Part shown: in pieces, positions 1-8,275 of the stretch | Layout of the letters: every line of letters begins with the position of its first letter | How positions within the stretch are numbered: position 1 is the first letter of the stretch | DNA from: Rhizobium sp. Q54 | GTDB lineage: Bacteria > Pseudomonadota > Alphaproteobacteria > Rhizobiales > Beijerinckiaceae | Assembly (NCBI GenBank): GCA_945901195.1 | Contig: CAMDKB010000053.1 | Coordinates: forward strand, 1-14,514 | Length of the DNA stretch: 14,514 bases | Direction of reading: 5' to 3' | Position numbers and translations under genes: made by a program | Notes under the pieces: model-generated | The model's input: only the letters and a program-made list of their open reading frames with translations | Databases searched by the model: none | What the model was told of the DNA's origin: nothing

Positions 1-19
1 GGGGAATAGGCAAAGACAT
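1..19 (-). CDS. 5' end of an unidentified gene cut by the window edge
   Basis: Only the first six codons are visible (Met-Ser-Leu-Pro-Ile-Pro). The case for a real start is the strong ribosome-binding site: AGGAGG on the minus strand at 26-31, six bases before an ATG at 17-19. The gene lies downstream of dnaK on the same strand, beyond the dnaK terminator, so it probably has its own promoter between 20 and 147. The first residues do not look like DnaJ, which usually begins near Met-Ala-Lys followed by a Tyr-Tyr/Phe-Tyr motif. The usual dnaK-dnaJ pairing is therefore not supported here. The product cannot be identified. Confidence 0.45.
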
Positions 20-147
20 GACGAACCTCCTCGTTCGCCACGAATGAATCAGACACCGACTGATTTGGATAGCCAGAACGAGTCACGCATCAAGGGAGAT
101 GGTATTACAGTGCCAATGAGCAGGAATCGTGCCGGAAAGAGATCAAC

Positions 148-176
148 AAAAAAGCCCGGCGGTGCGCGCCGGGCTT
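148..176 (-). terminator. Rho-independent terminator of dnaK
   Basis: A 9-bp GC-rich stem (152-160 pairing with 168-176, core AGCCCGGC/GCCGGGCT) closes a 7-base loop. On the minus strand it is followed directly by six T residues (153 down to 148). It starts 22 bp past the dnaK stop codon, a classic intrinsic terminator position. It implies that dnaK is transcriptionally separated from the next gene. Confidence 0.9.
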
Positions 177-198
177 GATATCCTTGGACGAAGGGCAA

Positions 199-2118
<1,920 letters not shown>

Positions 2119-2334
2119 GTGCCGATTTTCCTTATTATTCGCAAGACCGCCAGTTCCCGAAGCGAACCGGCTTGGGCGGACGAAACCCACGCGTTTCTTG
2201 AAGCGTTTTCCGCCCGGTCCCCGATGGTTGGGAGATTGTGATCCTTACGTGATTCTGCAAGCCCCGGAGGAGGTACAAATTGAAACGGCTCCGTTGAAAG
2301 AGCTTTCCCAAATTGATTGATGGAACCCGGCGCT
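2119..2334 (-). other. Long 5' leader region of dnaK
   Basis: About 215 bp between the candidate promoter and the dnaK start contain no convincing gene. Apart from the ribosome-binding site next to dnaK, I see only a short inverted repeat (AACGG/CCGTT, about 2283-2294) and a purine-rich GGAGGAGG stretch on the plus strand near 2266. The plus-strand stretch precedes a TTG with only five codons before a stop, so I do not call a gene. A structured or temperature-responsive leader is possible but not shown. Confidence 0.35.
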
Positions 2335-2363
2335 ATATAAAAACACAATTGCCAAGCCGCAAG
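2335..2363 (-). promoter_or_regulatory. Candidate sigma-32 (RpoH) promoter for dnaK
   Basis: On the minus strand, CTTGCG (2358-2363) is followed after 16 bases by TTTATAT (2335-2341) and then AG. This fits the alphaproteobacterial heat-shock consensus, roughly CTTG then 16-18 bases then CYTATNT. It would give a leader of about 210 nt before the dnaK ATG. The -35 element overlaps the first unit of the 20-bp repeat array. This is a pattern match by eye; no other equally good match was seen closer to the gene. Confidence 0.5.
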
Positions 2364-2460
2364 CGGATAGACGGTGTCCCGAGCGAATAGACGGGGTCCC
2401 AAGAGGATAAACGTGCACCCAGGCGGATAGACAAGGACCCAAGCGGATGGACGTGGCCGA
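2361..2460. repeat. Five tandem degenerate 20-bp repeats upstream of dnaK
   Basis: Five consecutive 20-bp units start at 2361, 2381, 2401, 2421 and 2441, with no spacer. The consensus is AAGCGGATAGACGTGGTCCC. Positions 3, 5, 7, 8, 11, 12 and 18 are identical in all units; the other positions vary and the last two bases of unit five diverge. Neither flank continues the pattern. The array abuts the dnaK -35 element and lies between divergent transcription units (dnaK leftwards, the secreted protein rightwards). The period is close to two helical turns, so each unit would face the same side of the DNA. It could be a minisatellite or a protein-binding array; the sequence alone does not decide. 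Confidence 0.85.
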
Positions 2461-2513
2461 TCTAAGAGCGAGGTCATCCTGTGCTGCGCCAGTCCTCCGG
2501 TCACGACCGCGCT

Positions 2514-2544
2514 TTGCGTGCAGTGAATCTTGTCTTAATATAAT
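2514..2544 (+). promoter_or_regulatory. Candidate sigma-70 promoter for the secreted protein gene
   Basis: A perfect TATAAT lies at 2539-2544. The best -35 is TTGCGT at 2514-2519, giving a rather long 19-bp spacer. Transcription would begin near 2551, leaving a leader of about 45-60 nt before either possible start codon. The -10 is convincing and the -35 is weak. Confidence 0.4.
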
Positions 2545-2594
2545 TGGCGCAAGGTTCCTTTCGGATTTTCCCGGGTTTTATGCACTAGCTACCC

Positions 2595-3605
2595 ATGGCA
2601 ACGGAAAGCATGATTATTCGTAACATTTTGGCCTGTCTGATCGTGTCGGCACTGGTAATTCCAGCGTTCGCCCAGTTGCAATTGCCGGGCGCGGTGCGCA
2701 ATCCTACGCCTGCGGGCGCTACGACGACACCGCCCGGCGAGGCCGGGGGCACCGGAGGAGCGCCCAAAAAGCGCGCGTCCGGCGGCGGCTCTGGTGAACC
2801 GGCAGCGCCCAAACCTGTGATGGTGAGAGCACCGAGCGAAAAGACTCTGGATGGCCGGACGCTGGCGTTGAATGGTCGCAGCGGGGTCCTGCGTTTCACC
2901 CGCAACGGGGCTCAGATTGAACTGAGCGAAATGAAGCTGTCTGGCGACAAAGTGTCGAAAGTGGGCGAAAGCTGCAGCGTCACTGTGCCCGGCGGCCCTT
3001 TCAGTGTCGAAAGTGCAGGGCGCGCTGACGGCCTTATACAGTTCAAGGCCAACGTGAACGCGTGCCCCTTTACGTTCGCTGTTCTCGACGGTGCGGTCAT
3101 GGTTACCCACAACGGTTCGAAAATCAGCACCGGTCTCGGCGCCGGCACCTGTGAAATAAAGGAAGATGATTGCAGTAGCTATCTGGCGGGATTTTGGGGC
3201 CCCCCGGGGGGTGGCATCGGTCCGGCAGAGGGTAAATCCATTGAATCCACGCGGGGCCAGGCCGAGAAGGACGCACGTGGGAATTTCAAGAACTTGATAC
3301 GGAATGCGCGCAACGATCGTGAGAAAGTCAAGGTTCTGGCAGCCGATCAGGCCGGATTTTCTGCGCGGCGCGAAGAGGTGTGCCGCGATTACCTGAGGGA
3401 ATTCCAGCACGGATTTTGCGCCTCGCGCTACACCCAGGCGCGGGCTGTGTCGCTGGCGGCGCAGCTTGGCGCTGTCGAAGTTGACGATGGCACAGCAAAG
3501 CCGGCGCCCAAACCGCCTCCGAAACGGCCGCCAGCGCCCAAGCCCCAGCCTGCGGCAGCGCCGGGTCTAGCCGGCCCCGGGCCGCTGCAGCCGTTCTTCC
3601 GTTAA
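2595..3605 (+). CDS. Secreted protein with LprI-like C-terminal segment and Pro-rich tail
   Basis: No firm family assignment; exported to the periplasm or beyond. Residues 7-26 form a signal peptide (hydrophobic ILACLIVSALVIPAF, then AFA before Gln27). Residues 28-80 are Gly/Pro/Ala-rich and disordered. Residues 82-195 form a probable beta-rich domain with four cysteines (127, 157, 186, 193). Residues 245-292 show the spacing seen in LprI-type lysozyme-inhibitor domains: a DQAGFSARREEVC block, a second Cys (275), then YTQAR and a hydrophobic end. The tail (301-320) is a Lys/Pro-rich linker. The six mature cysteines suggest disulfides. The start is uncertain: the ATG at 2595 lacks a clear ribosome-binding site, and in the alternative at 2610 a GGAAAG sits only one base away. 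Both keep the signal peptide. Convergent with the VOC gene. Confidence 0.75.
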   Translation: MATESMIIRNILACLIVSALVIPAFAQLQLPGAVRNPTPAGATTTPPGEAGGTGGAPKKRASGGGSGEPAAPKPVMVRAPSEKTLDGRTLALNGRSGVLRFTRNGAQIELSEMKLSGDKVSKVGESCSVTVPGGPFSVESAGRADGLIQFKANVNACPFTFAVLDGAVMVTHNGSKISTGLGAGTCEIKEDDCSSYLAGFWGPPGGGIGPAEGKSIESTRGQAEKDARGNFKNLIRNARNDREKVKVLAADQAGFSARREEVCRDYLREFQHGFCASRYTQARAVSLAAQLGAVEVDDGTAKPAPKPPPKRPPAPKPQPAAAPGLAGPGPLQPFFR

Positions 3606-3624
3606 TGTGATTCTGGCAGTCTTT

Positions 3625-4017
3625 TCACGCGTCTTCGTCGTCCATCGGCGCAGGAGTCATCCATCCGATGGTCGCGCCTGTTGGATCGCTCACGATCCCG
3701 ATACGGCCTACCCCTTCAACGTCAAATGCGGAGCTGACGACCGTGCCTCCTGCTGCGACGACCTGTGCGATGCGGGTGTCGACGTTGTCGACTGATACGT
3801 ATGAAAACCAGTGCGAGGGTGTTCCCGCTGGCATCTGGGTGGGCATCTGCATCATTCCGCCAACCATTGCCTCGCCCAATTTTATGAGGTTGTATTCACC
3901 CTCGGGCATTGGCATGCTCTCGTAAGACCAGCCCAAAGTGCGCGCATAAAAGGCCTTGGCCTTTTCAACGTCCGTCGTCATCAGCTCATTCCAGTAGAAT
4001 TGTCCGTGCTCAAACAT
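3625..4017 (-). CDS. VOC (glyoxalase/bleomycin-resistance fold) family protein
   Basis: A 130-residue single-module protein of the vicinal oxygen chelate superfamily. It opens FYWNELMTTDVEKAKAFYARTLGW (7-30), the usual beta-strand then helix, and closes GRIGIVSDPTGATIGWM (104-120), the second half-module with the Asp-Pro-x-Gly turn. Members bind a metal or small ligand and range from glyoxalases to antibiotic-binding proteins, so the substrate cannot be named. The frame is open up to 4104, but the ATG at 4017 is preferred: AAGGAG lies seven bases upstream and the protein then starts at the fold. It follows the methyltransferase gene by 61 bp on the same strand and is probably co-transcribed with it. 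Confidence 0.85.
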   Translation of the reverse strand: MFEHGQFYWNELMTTDVEKAKAFYARTLGWSYESMPMPEGEYNLIKLGEAMVGGMMQMPTQMPAGTPSHWFSYVSVDNVDTRIAQVVAAGGTVVSSAFDVEGVGRIGIVSDPTGATIGWMTPAPMDDEDA

Positions 4018-4078
4018 GGGCTTGCTCCTTTGACATCCGAACATTGGTGAGATTGCCGTGAGTTTATGACATGCCTCC

Positions 4079-5023
4079 TCACGAATTTGTGATCGAGACG
4101 GCATGCCCGGCTTCCCAGCCGATAATCGCCTGTTTTCGGGTCAATCCCCAGTGATAACCGGTCAATGCGCCGGTGCTGCCGAGAACCCTGTGGCAGGGCA
4201 CGACGAACGAGATGGGATTACGGCCCACGGCTGCACCCACTGCGCGCGCGGCCTTGGGTTTGCCGATGTAGCGCGCGATGGTGGAATAGGTTGTGGCGCG
4301 GCCAATGGGTATTTTCAGCAGGGTCTCCCACACCCGGATTTCAAAATCCGTCCCGATGAGGACAACCCGGAGCGGTTGATCGCTCGCCCAGCTTTGCTGG
4401 TCAAAAGCCTGCTGCGCGTAATGTCGAGTGGCGGCGTCGTCCTGCTGGAAATTCGCATTGGGCCAGCGCTTGCGCATATCAGCAAGAGCGCCTTCGCGCC
4501 CACCTGCAGATTTTCCCGAATCTGACGCGCGGCCCGGCGCGTCTTTTTCATCGACCCAGCCGAGTGCTGCCAATCCCCGTGGTGTGGCCACTGCGATCGC
4601 CTCGCCAAAAGGTGAGCCGTGGAAACCGTAAGTCAGGGTCAGGCCGGCGCCGCCGCTTCCATATTCGCCCGGTGACATTGCCTCGTGCGCGACGAAAAGG
4701 TCATGCAGCCGGCCGGGTCCGGAAAGTCCGACTTCCAGAGACGTATCGAGAACAGAGGCGGAGTCGCGCAACAGTGCACGCGCATGATCAATCGTCAGCG
4801 CTGCAAGAAACTGCATCGGTGTAATTCCCGCCCATCGGCGGAACAGAGCCGAAAAGTGCGAGGGCGAAAGCCCCACGTGTCCGGCAATTTCGGCGATGGA
4901 GGGTTGTGACTTCCAGCGCCCCGATATGAATTCGATGGCTTTGCGCACATGCGCATAATCATCTTTTGCATCGTTTGGACCTGCGCTTGCGGGCTGAACG
5001 CCGGCGGGGGACATGGCGAGCAT
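4079..5023 (-). CDS. AraC-type HTH / methylated-DNA-protein-cysteine methyltransferase (Ada-like)
   Basis: Suicide DNA-repair enzyme that moves the methyl group from O6-methylguanine to its own cysteine, fused to a DNA-binding domain. In the 314-residue product, residues 24-122 form an AraC helix-turn-helix domain (IAEIAGHVGLSPSHFSALFRR). Residues 128-220 form the N-terminal methyltransferase subdomain. Residues 222-310 form the catalytic domain with the PCHRV motif (Cys277) and the arginine finger RAVGAAVGRNP. The N-terminal zinc domain of E. coli Ada, which senses methyl-phosphotriesters, is absent, so it probably cannot self-activate the way Ada does. ATG 5023 was chosen for AGGAGG five bases upstream; the open frame extends to 5065. 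It leads an apparent operon with the VOC gene. The symbol ada is avoided because of the missing domain. Confidence 0.92.
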   Translation of the reverse strand: MLAMSPAGVQPASAGPNDAKDDYAHVRKAIEFISGRWKSQPSIAEIAGHVGLSPSHFSALFRRWAGITPMQFLAALTIDHARALLRDSASVLDTSLEVGLSGPGRLHDLFVAHEAMSPGEYGSGGAGLTLTYGFHGSPFGEAIAVATPRGLAALGWVDEKDAPGRASDSGKSAGGREGALADMRKRWPNANFQQDDAATRHYAQQAFDQQSWASDQPLRVVLIGTDFEIRVWETLLKIPIGRATTYSTIARYIGKPKAARAVGAAVGRNPISFVVPCHRVLGSTGALTGYHWGLTRKQAIIGWEAGHAVSITNS

Positions 5024-5120
5024 AAAAGCCTCCTCTTCCTGACTGCACCATGCAGCAGGCAGCAAAGCCGTGCCACCCGATTCCTCCGGTCAAAGCTCAA
5101 TCCCGTGTGTAAAACGCCGA

Positions 5121-5148
5121 AGCCCTTCAGGCTTTCACCTGAAGGGCT
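5121..5148 (-). terminator. Perfect 11-bp stem-loop, probable terminator of the small secreted protein gene
   Basis: AGCCCTTCAGG (5121-5131) pairs perfectly with CCTGAAGGGCT (5138-5148) around the loop CTTTCA. On the minus strand it is followed by TTCGGCGTTTTAC, so there is a short T run but not directly at the stem. It lies about 110 bp past the stop of the 5260-5541 gene and about 100 bp before the Ada-like gene. It is most likely a terminator, but could also act in the leader of the methyltransferase transcript. Confidence 0.55.
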
Positions 5149-5259
5149 CTCGACTGTGCCGTGGCGGGAGAGAGCACGCCACTGCTGTGCCGGCTCGTGG
5201 CAGGTCCCGAATGTCAGCTGTAAGTAAAGCCTTCAATCCCGGACTTGCAGTTCATGTGA

Positions 5260-5541
5260 TCAGTTGCAGACGCGCTGTGGGCGATAACCAACAAAGTCAC
5301 CCCAGTTGTTGTAGACAGCGCGGCGCTCGGTCCAGCAATCGCCACCGTAAACCGGGGCAGCATAGGCGGGGCGGGCATAGTTGTTGGCGATGATCGCAGC
5401 ACCGACTAGACCGGCGGCGCCAAAGAAGGCTGCATTACGGCCCCAGCGGGCTTCAGCAGGCGCAGAGGTTGCGGCGAGGGTGATGCCCAGGGTGAGGGCG
5501 GCGAAGGTGGCGGTCAGTGTCTTTTTCGCGAAGGTGTTCAT
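5260..5541 (-). CDS. Small secreted protein with glycine-zipper-like segment
   Basis: A 93-residue protein of unknown function. Residues 1-31 are a signal peptide (basic start, hydrophobic TFAALTLGITLAATS, Ala-Glu-Ala cleavage motif). The mature protein begins RWGRNAAFFGAAGLVGAAIIANNYA, with small-residue spacing (Gly/Ala) that could pack or sit in a membrane. It ends with an aromatic-rich module CWTERRAVYNNWGDFVGYRPQRVC in which two cysteines bracket a short beta-hairpin-like stretch. Similar short proteins with a terminal RVC motif are common in Hyphomicrobiales and remain uncharacterised. A well-placed AGGAGAG precedes the ATG. It stands alone, with a hairpin downstream. Confidence 0.8.
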   Translation of the reverse strand: MNTFAKKTLTATFAALTLGITLAATSAPAEARWGRNAAFFGAAGLVGAAIIANNYARPAYAAPVYGGDCWTERRAVYNNWGDFVGYRPQRVCN

Positions 5542-6141
5542 TTTATCTCTCCTGTTTCATTTGGCCGGGGCGTCTTGCTCACCGGCGATGAGTGGAGAAT
5601 AGGGGAGACCATCGAGAGTTGATGTGCGCGAGCGCACAGGATGCATAGCTTGAGATTTTTTTCGTAACGCGACACTCCCGGCTACGTCGTGTCGTCATTC
5701 AATCAAGACAAGCGCGCAAACCATATGCAGGCCGCTATGTCATTGCCTGTAATTTCGGCGTGTCGATTTGCAATGCCACGAAAACATGACAGCATTGAAC
5801 AACCGTTCGTCGAGAATCCGCTCATGGTAGAGCAGGAAGTCGTTGGTGCGTTTATTGGTCCGGTTCGCTTGAGCTGAGCATGTGCTGTGAGGTCTTTAGC
5901 CTGCGGATATCATGCGTCAGTTTCCCGCAAAGCTGATCGCAACAAATATTCCCGATGCATCGGCCATGCTTGCAATTCAGTCGCATCACCGCCCAGCGAT
6001 AATAGCGCCCGGCTATTTCGGCTGGCCGAGTGTTGATTTCCGATTGCTAGACGCTACCTAAATTAAACATGCCATTCGCGTGGACAATCCCGCAGTTCAA
6101 CGACCTTGCGTCAGCATGGTCCCACTCTCGAGGATTTTCTC
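5542..6141. other. 600-bp intergenic region between the small secreted protein and sodB
   Basis: I found no convincing gene. A 62-codon GTG-initiated frame at 5689-5877 (+) lacks a good ribosome-binding site and resembles nothing I recognise. The notable element is a 7-bp inverted repeat TGTGCGC-GA-GCGCACA at 5623-5638, about 82 bp upstream of the small secreted gene; it could be an operator. The sodB promoter should lie in the right-hand part, but I could not pick a clear -35/-10 pair. A small RNA cannot be excluded by eye. Confidence 0.5.
5623..5638. promoter_or_regulatory. Short perfect inverted repeat, possible operator
   Basis: TGTGCGC and GCGCACA flank a two-base centre. Such a compact dyad fits a dimeric regulator site better than a terminator, as no T run follows. 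It lies in the upstream region of the small secreted protein gene. No regulator can be named. Confidence 0.25.
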
Positions 6142-6741
6142 ATGACTTTTTCGCTTCCCGATTTGCCCTATTCGCACGAAGCCCTGCAGCCCTACATGTC
6201 CAGGGAGACGCTCGAATATCACCACGACAAGCATCACCTTGCCTATGTGAACACCGCCAACACTCTGTTGAAGGGTACGGAATGGGAAGGCAAGACTCTC
6301 GAAGAGGTCGTCAAGGGATCGTTCGGCAAGAACGTCAGCCTCTTCAACAATGCTAGCCAACATTATAACCACATGCATTTCTGGAACTGGATGAAGCCCA
6401 AGGGCGGGGGCAAGATTCCCGGCAAGCTCGAAAAGGCAATTGTTGACGGCTGCGGCTCGCTCGACAAGATGAAGGAAGATTTAATAGCCGCTGGCGTCGG
6501 GCAATTCGGCTCGGGCTGGTGCTGGCTGCAATTCAAGGACGGTAAAGTCACAGTCAGCAAGACTGCTAACGGTGAGAATCCGCTGGTGCACGGTGCAACG
6601 CCAATTCTTGGCTGCGACGTGTGGGAACATTCCTACTATATTGACTACCGCAATCGACGACCCGACTACGTCAAGGCTTTCATCGAAAATCTCGTGAACT
6701 GGGACCATGTAGCACAGATGTATGACAAGGCATCTGGTTGA
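6142..6741 (+). CDS. sodB: Superoxide dismutase, iron type
   Basis: Converts superoxide to oxygen and hydrogen peroxide in the cytoplasm. The 199-residue product contains all four metal ligands: His27 (LEYHHDKHH), His77 (QHYNHMHFW), and Asp159 and His163 in the DVWEHSYY signature. A glutamine four residues before the second ligand (Gln73) is where iron enzymes carry their active-site Gln, whereas manganese enzymes usually have Gly there. This supports an Fe enzyme. The frame opens at 6106, but the ATG at 6142 gives the standard start (TFSLPDLPYSHEAL) and has GAGG upstream. The length is normal. It is monocistronic, with a hairpin downstream. Cambialistic use of Mn cannot be ruled out. Confidence 0.96.
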   Translation: MTFSLPDLPYSHEALQPYMSRETLEYHHDKHHLAYVNTANTLLKGTEWEGKTLEEVVKGSFGKNVSLFNNASQHYNHMHFWNWMKPKGGGKIPGKLEKAIVDGCGSLDKMKEDLIAAGVGQFGSGWCWLQFKDGKVTVSKTANGENPLVHGATPILGCDVWEHSYYIDYRNRRPDYVKAFIENLVNWDHVAQMYDKASG

Positions 6742-6772
6742 GTGATTTTCTGATACTGGCCTACAGGTGCAA

Positions 6773-6800
6773 GCGCCCGGGCAATTCCCGGGCTCTTTAA
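6773..6800 (+). terminator. Probable terminator of sodB
   Basis: GCCCGGG (6775-6781) and CCCGGGC (6787-6793) form a 7-bp GC stem around CAATT, followed by the weak U-rich run TCTTTAA. It lies 33 bp past the sodB stop codon. Confidence 0.7.
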
Positions 6801-6950
6801 CCAGAGTCTCGATTTATGAATTCCTTGTAAACCTGGAGTTTAGATATTTTTTAATATGGGAATTTCCTGAATGGTGACGCGCCGAGACTCACTATAATCT
6901 TATCACCGGTCGACTGTTTATTTACGTCTGCTTCTCGTTTCCTGCGATCT

Positions 6951-7448
6951 CTAATTCCAGCGCGCGCCTTGCCGCGCCTCGGCCAGGGCTAGCGACAATT
7001 GCCGCGCAAAATCGTCCTTGCTGCCGGGGTCCAGAAACCTTGCGATCTCCAGACCGTGACCGCGCGACATGACCAGCAGCTTTTCCAGCCCGAATTCTTC
7101 GTCTTCCTTGCGATCAATCCGCACCCAAATCGGGTTGAATCGCCACTCGGCACGCGCCCCTTTGGCGGAAACCTTGGCGATGGCCAGTTCAGCGGGAGAA
7201 ACAGACACGACTTCATAAGCCCGCGCATCGCGAAAGTTTGCCCGGAAAGCCATCCAGAAAATCAGAACGTCCAGTCCCATGAAACCGGCGACCGGCCAGG
7301 CCCCAAGGATGAGGAACGGCATCGCTGTGAAAAACGCGGTGGCTGCAAACACGATCAGCAGAAGCTGGAAGTTTCGTCTGTTCAACGAACGGTCCGGTGT
7401 CAGCCGCGCGGCAAATATCTGTGCGTGGTACGGATCATTTTCGGGCAT
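6951..7448 (-). CDS. DUF2244 domain-containing membrane protein
   Basis: A protein of unknown function, 165 residues long. It begins with a short polar segment. Then come NRRNFQLLLIVFAATAFFTAMPFLILGAW and VAGFMGLDVLIFWMAF, which make two closely spaced membrane helices (about residues 26-68). A cytoplasmic-type beta-rich domain follows (YEVVSVSPAELAIAKV, a WRFNP-WVRID motif and a C-terminal helix FARQLSLALAEA). This arrangement is typical of DUF2244 proteins of alphaproteobacteria, as is its divergent pairing with nth. The open frame reaches 7487, but ATG 7448 gives the expected start; its GAGG box is about 12 bases upstream, rather far. The membrane location is inferred. Confidence 0.88.
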   Translation of the reverse strand: MPENDPYHAQIFAARLTPDRSLNRRNFQLLLIVFAATAFFTAMPFLILGAWPVAGFMGLDVLIFWMAFRANFRDARAYEVVSVSPAELAIAKVSAKGARAEWRFNPIWVRIDRKEDEEFGLEKLLVMSRGHGLEIARFLDPGSKDDFARQLSLALAEARQGARWN

Positions 7449-7452
7449 TGTG

Positions 7453-7481
7453 TTAGCGCCTCGCTCTAAAGAGGTTAGTAT
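7453..7481 (+). promoter_or_regulatory. Candidate promoter for nth within the 41-bp divergent gap
   Basis: TTAGCG (7453-7458), 17 bp, then TAGTAT (7476-7481). Transcription would start within a base or two of the nth ATG (7490), which would make the message nearly leaderless. This matches the absence of a well-spaced ribosome-binding site before that ATG. Both hexamers are only moderate matches. Confidence 0.3.
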
Positions 7482-7489
7482 AGGCAATC

Positions 7490-8269
7490 ATGCCGATAAA
7501 AACGCCCGCGAAAAAGTCACTGGGAGCCGCATTGAAACGCCGCGCCCGCAAGCCCGCAAAAGAGCTCGCCGCAGGCAAGCGTTCGCTGCCAAAGGCTTTG
7601 CAGGCTGCGCGAGCTGTCAAAGGTAAAGCCAAGGCTCTGGACGCGGTTGGCATACGCGTGATTTTTCAGCGGCTGCACGATGCTAACCCCGAACCCAAGG
7701 GTGAGCTTGACTATGTCAATCAATACACCTTGCTGGTAGCCGTTGTATTGTCGGCACAAACGACCGATACCGGGGTCAACAAGGCAACAGGCCCGTTGTT
7801 CGCGGTGGCCGATACGCCTCAAAAAATGCTGGCGCTCGGCGAGGATAAGGTCCGCGACTATATCAAGTCCATTGGCCTATATCGCACCAAAGCCAAAAAC
7901 GTGATCGCCCTGTCGGAACAACTGCTCGCCAATTCCGGGGGCGAAATTCCCCGCAGCCGGGAGGAGCTCGAAAAATTGCCCGGTGTGGGGCGAAAGACAG
8001 CAAATGTTGTTCTCAACATTGCTTTTGGAGAGGAAACCTTCGCAGTCGATACTCACCTGTTCCGTCTGGCAAACAGGTTGCGCATCGCCCCGGGAAAGAC
8101 GCCGCTGGAAGTGGAACTCGGACTAGAGAAATGCGTGCCGAAGGAATTTCGCCGTCACGCTCACCACTGGCTCATTCTGCATGGCCGCTACATCTGCAAG
8201 GCAGTCAAACCGGAATGTGAGAAATGTGTGCTTGCCGAGCTCTGTACCTCCGGCGACAAGCGCATTTGA
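7490..8269 (+). CDS. nth: Endonuclease III (DNA glycosylase/AP lyase)
   Basis: Base-excision-repair enzyme that removes oxidised pyrimidines and cleaves at the abasic site. The 259-residue product carries the helix-hairpin-helix LPGVGRKTANVVLN with catalytic Lys169, the catalytic Asp187 in VDTHLFR, and four cysteines (236, 243, 246, 252) spaced C-x6-C-x2-C-x5-C for the [4Fe-4S] cluster. Compared with E. coli Nth (211 residues) it has a Lys/Arg-rich N-terminal extension of about 50 residues, possibly adding nonspecific DNA contacts. The ATG at 7490 is the only early start seen; its ribosome-binding site is poor (AGAGG, 15 bases away), and a leaderless message is possible. It is divergent from the DUF2244 gene and convergent with uppP, six bases away. 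Confidence 0.96.
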   Translation: MPIKTPAKKSLGAALKRRARKPAKELAAGKRSLPKALQAARAVKGKAKALDAVGIRVIFQRLHDANPEPKGELDYVNQYTLLVAVVLSAQTTDTGVNKATGPLFAVADTPQKMLALGEDKVRDYIKSIGLYRTKAKNVIALSEQLLANSGGEIPRSREELEKLPGVGRKTANVVLNIAFGEETFAVDTHLFRLANRLRIAPGKTPLEVELGLEKCVPKEFRRHAHHWLILHGRYICKAVKPECEKCVLAELCTSGDKRI

Positions 8270-8275
8270 TGTGTG

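Noticed and set aside
2266..2297. GGAGGAGG followed by a TTG and a five-codon frame, as a leader peptide
   Set aside because: It is on the strand opposite to dnaK, with no promoter or attenuator behind it; chance is the simpler explanation.
2361..2460. The tandem repeats as a CRISPR array
   Set aside because: The units are contiguous 20-mers with no unique spacers and no cas genes nearby.
2589..3410. A 273-codon minus-strand frame across the secreted protein gene
   Set aside because: It has no recognisable domain, and the plus-strand product has a clear signal peptide and paired cysteines.
5689..5877. A 62-codon GTG-started frame in the intergenic region before sodB
   Set aside because: No ribosome-binding site, no recognisable motif and ordinary intergenic composition.
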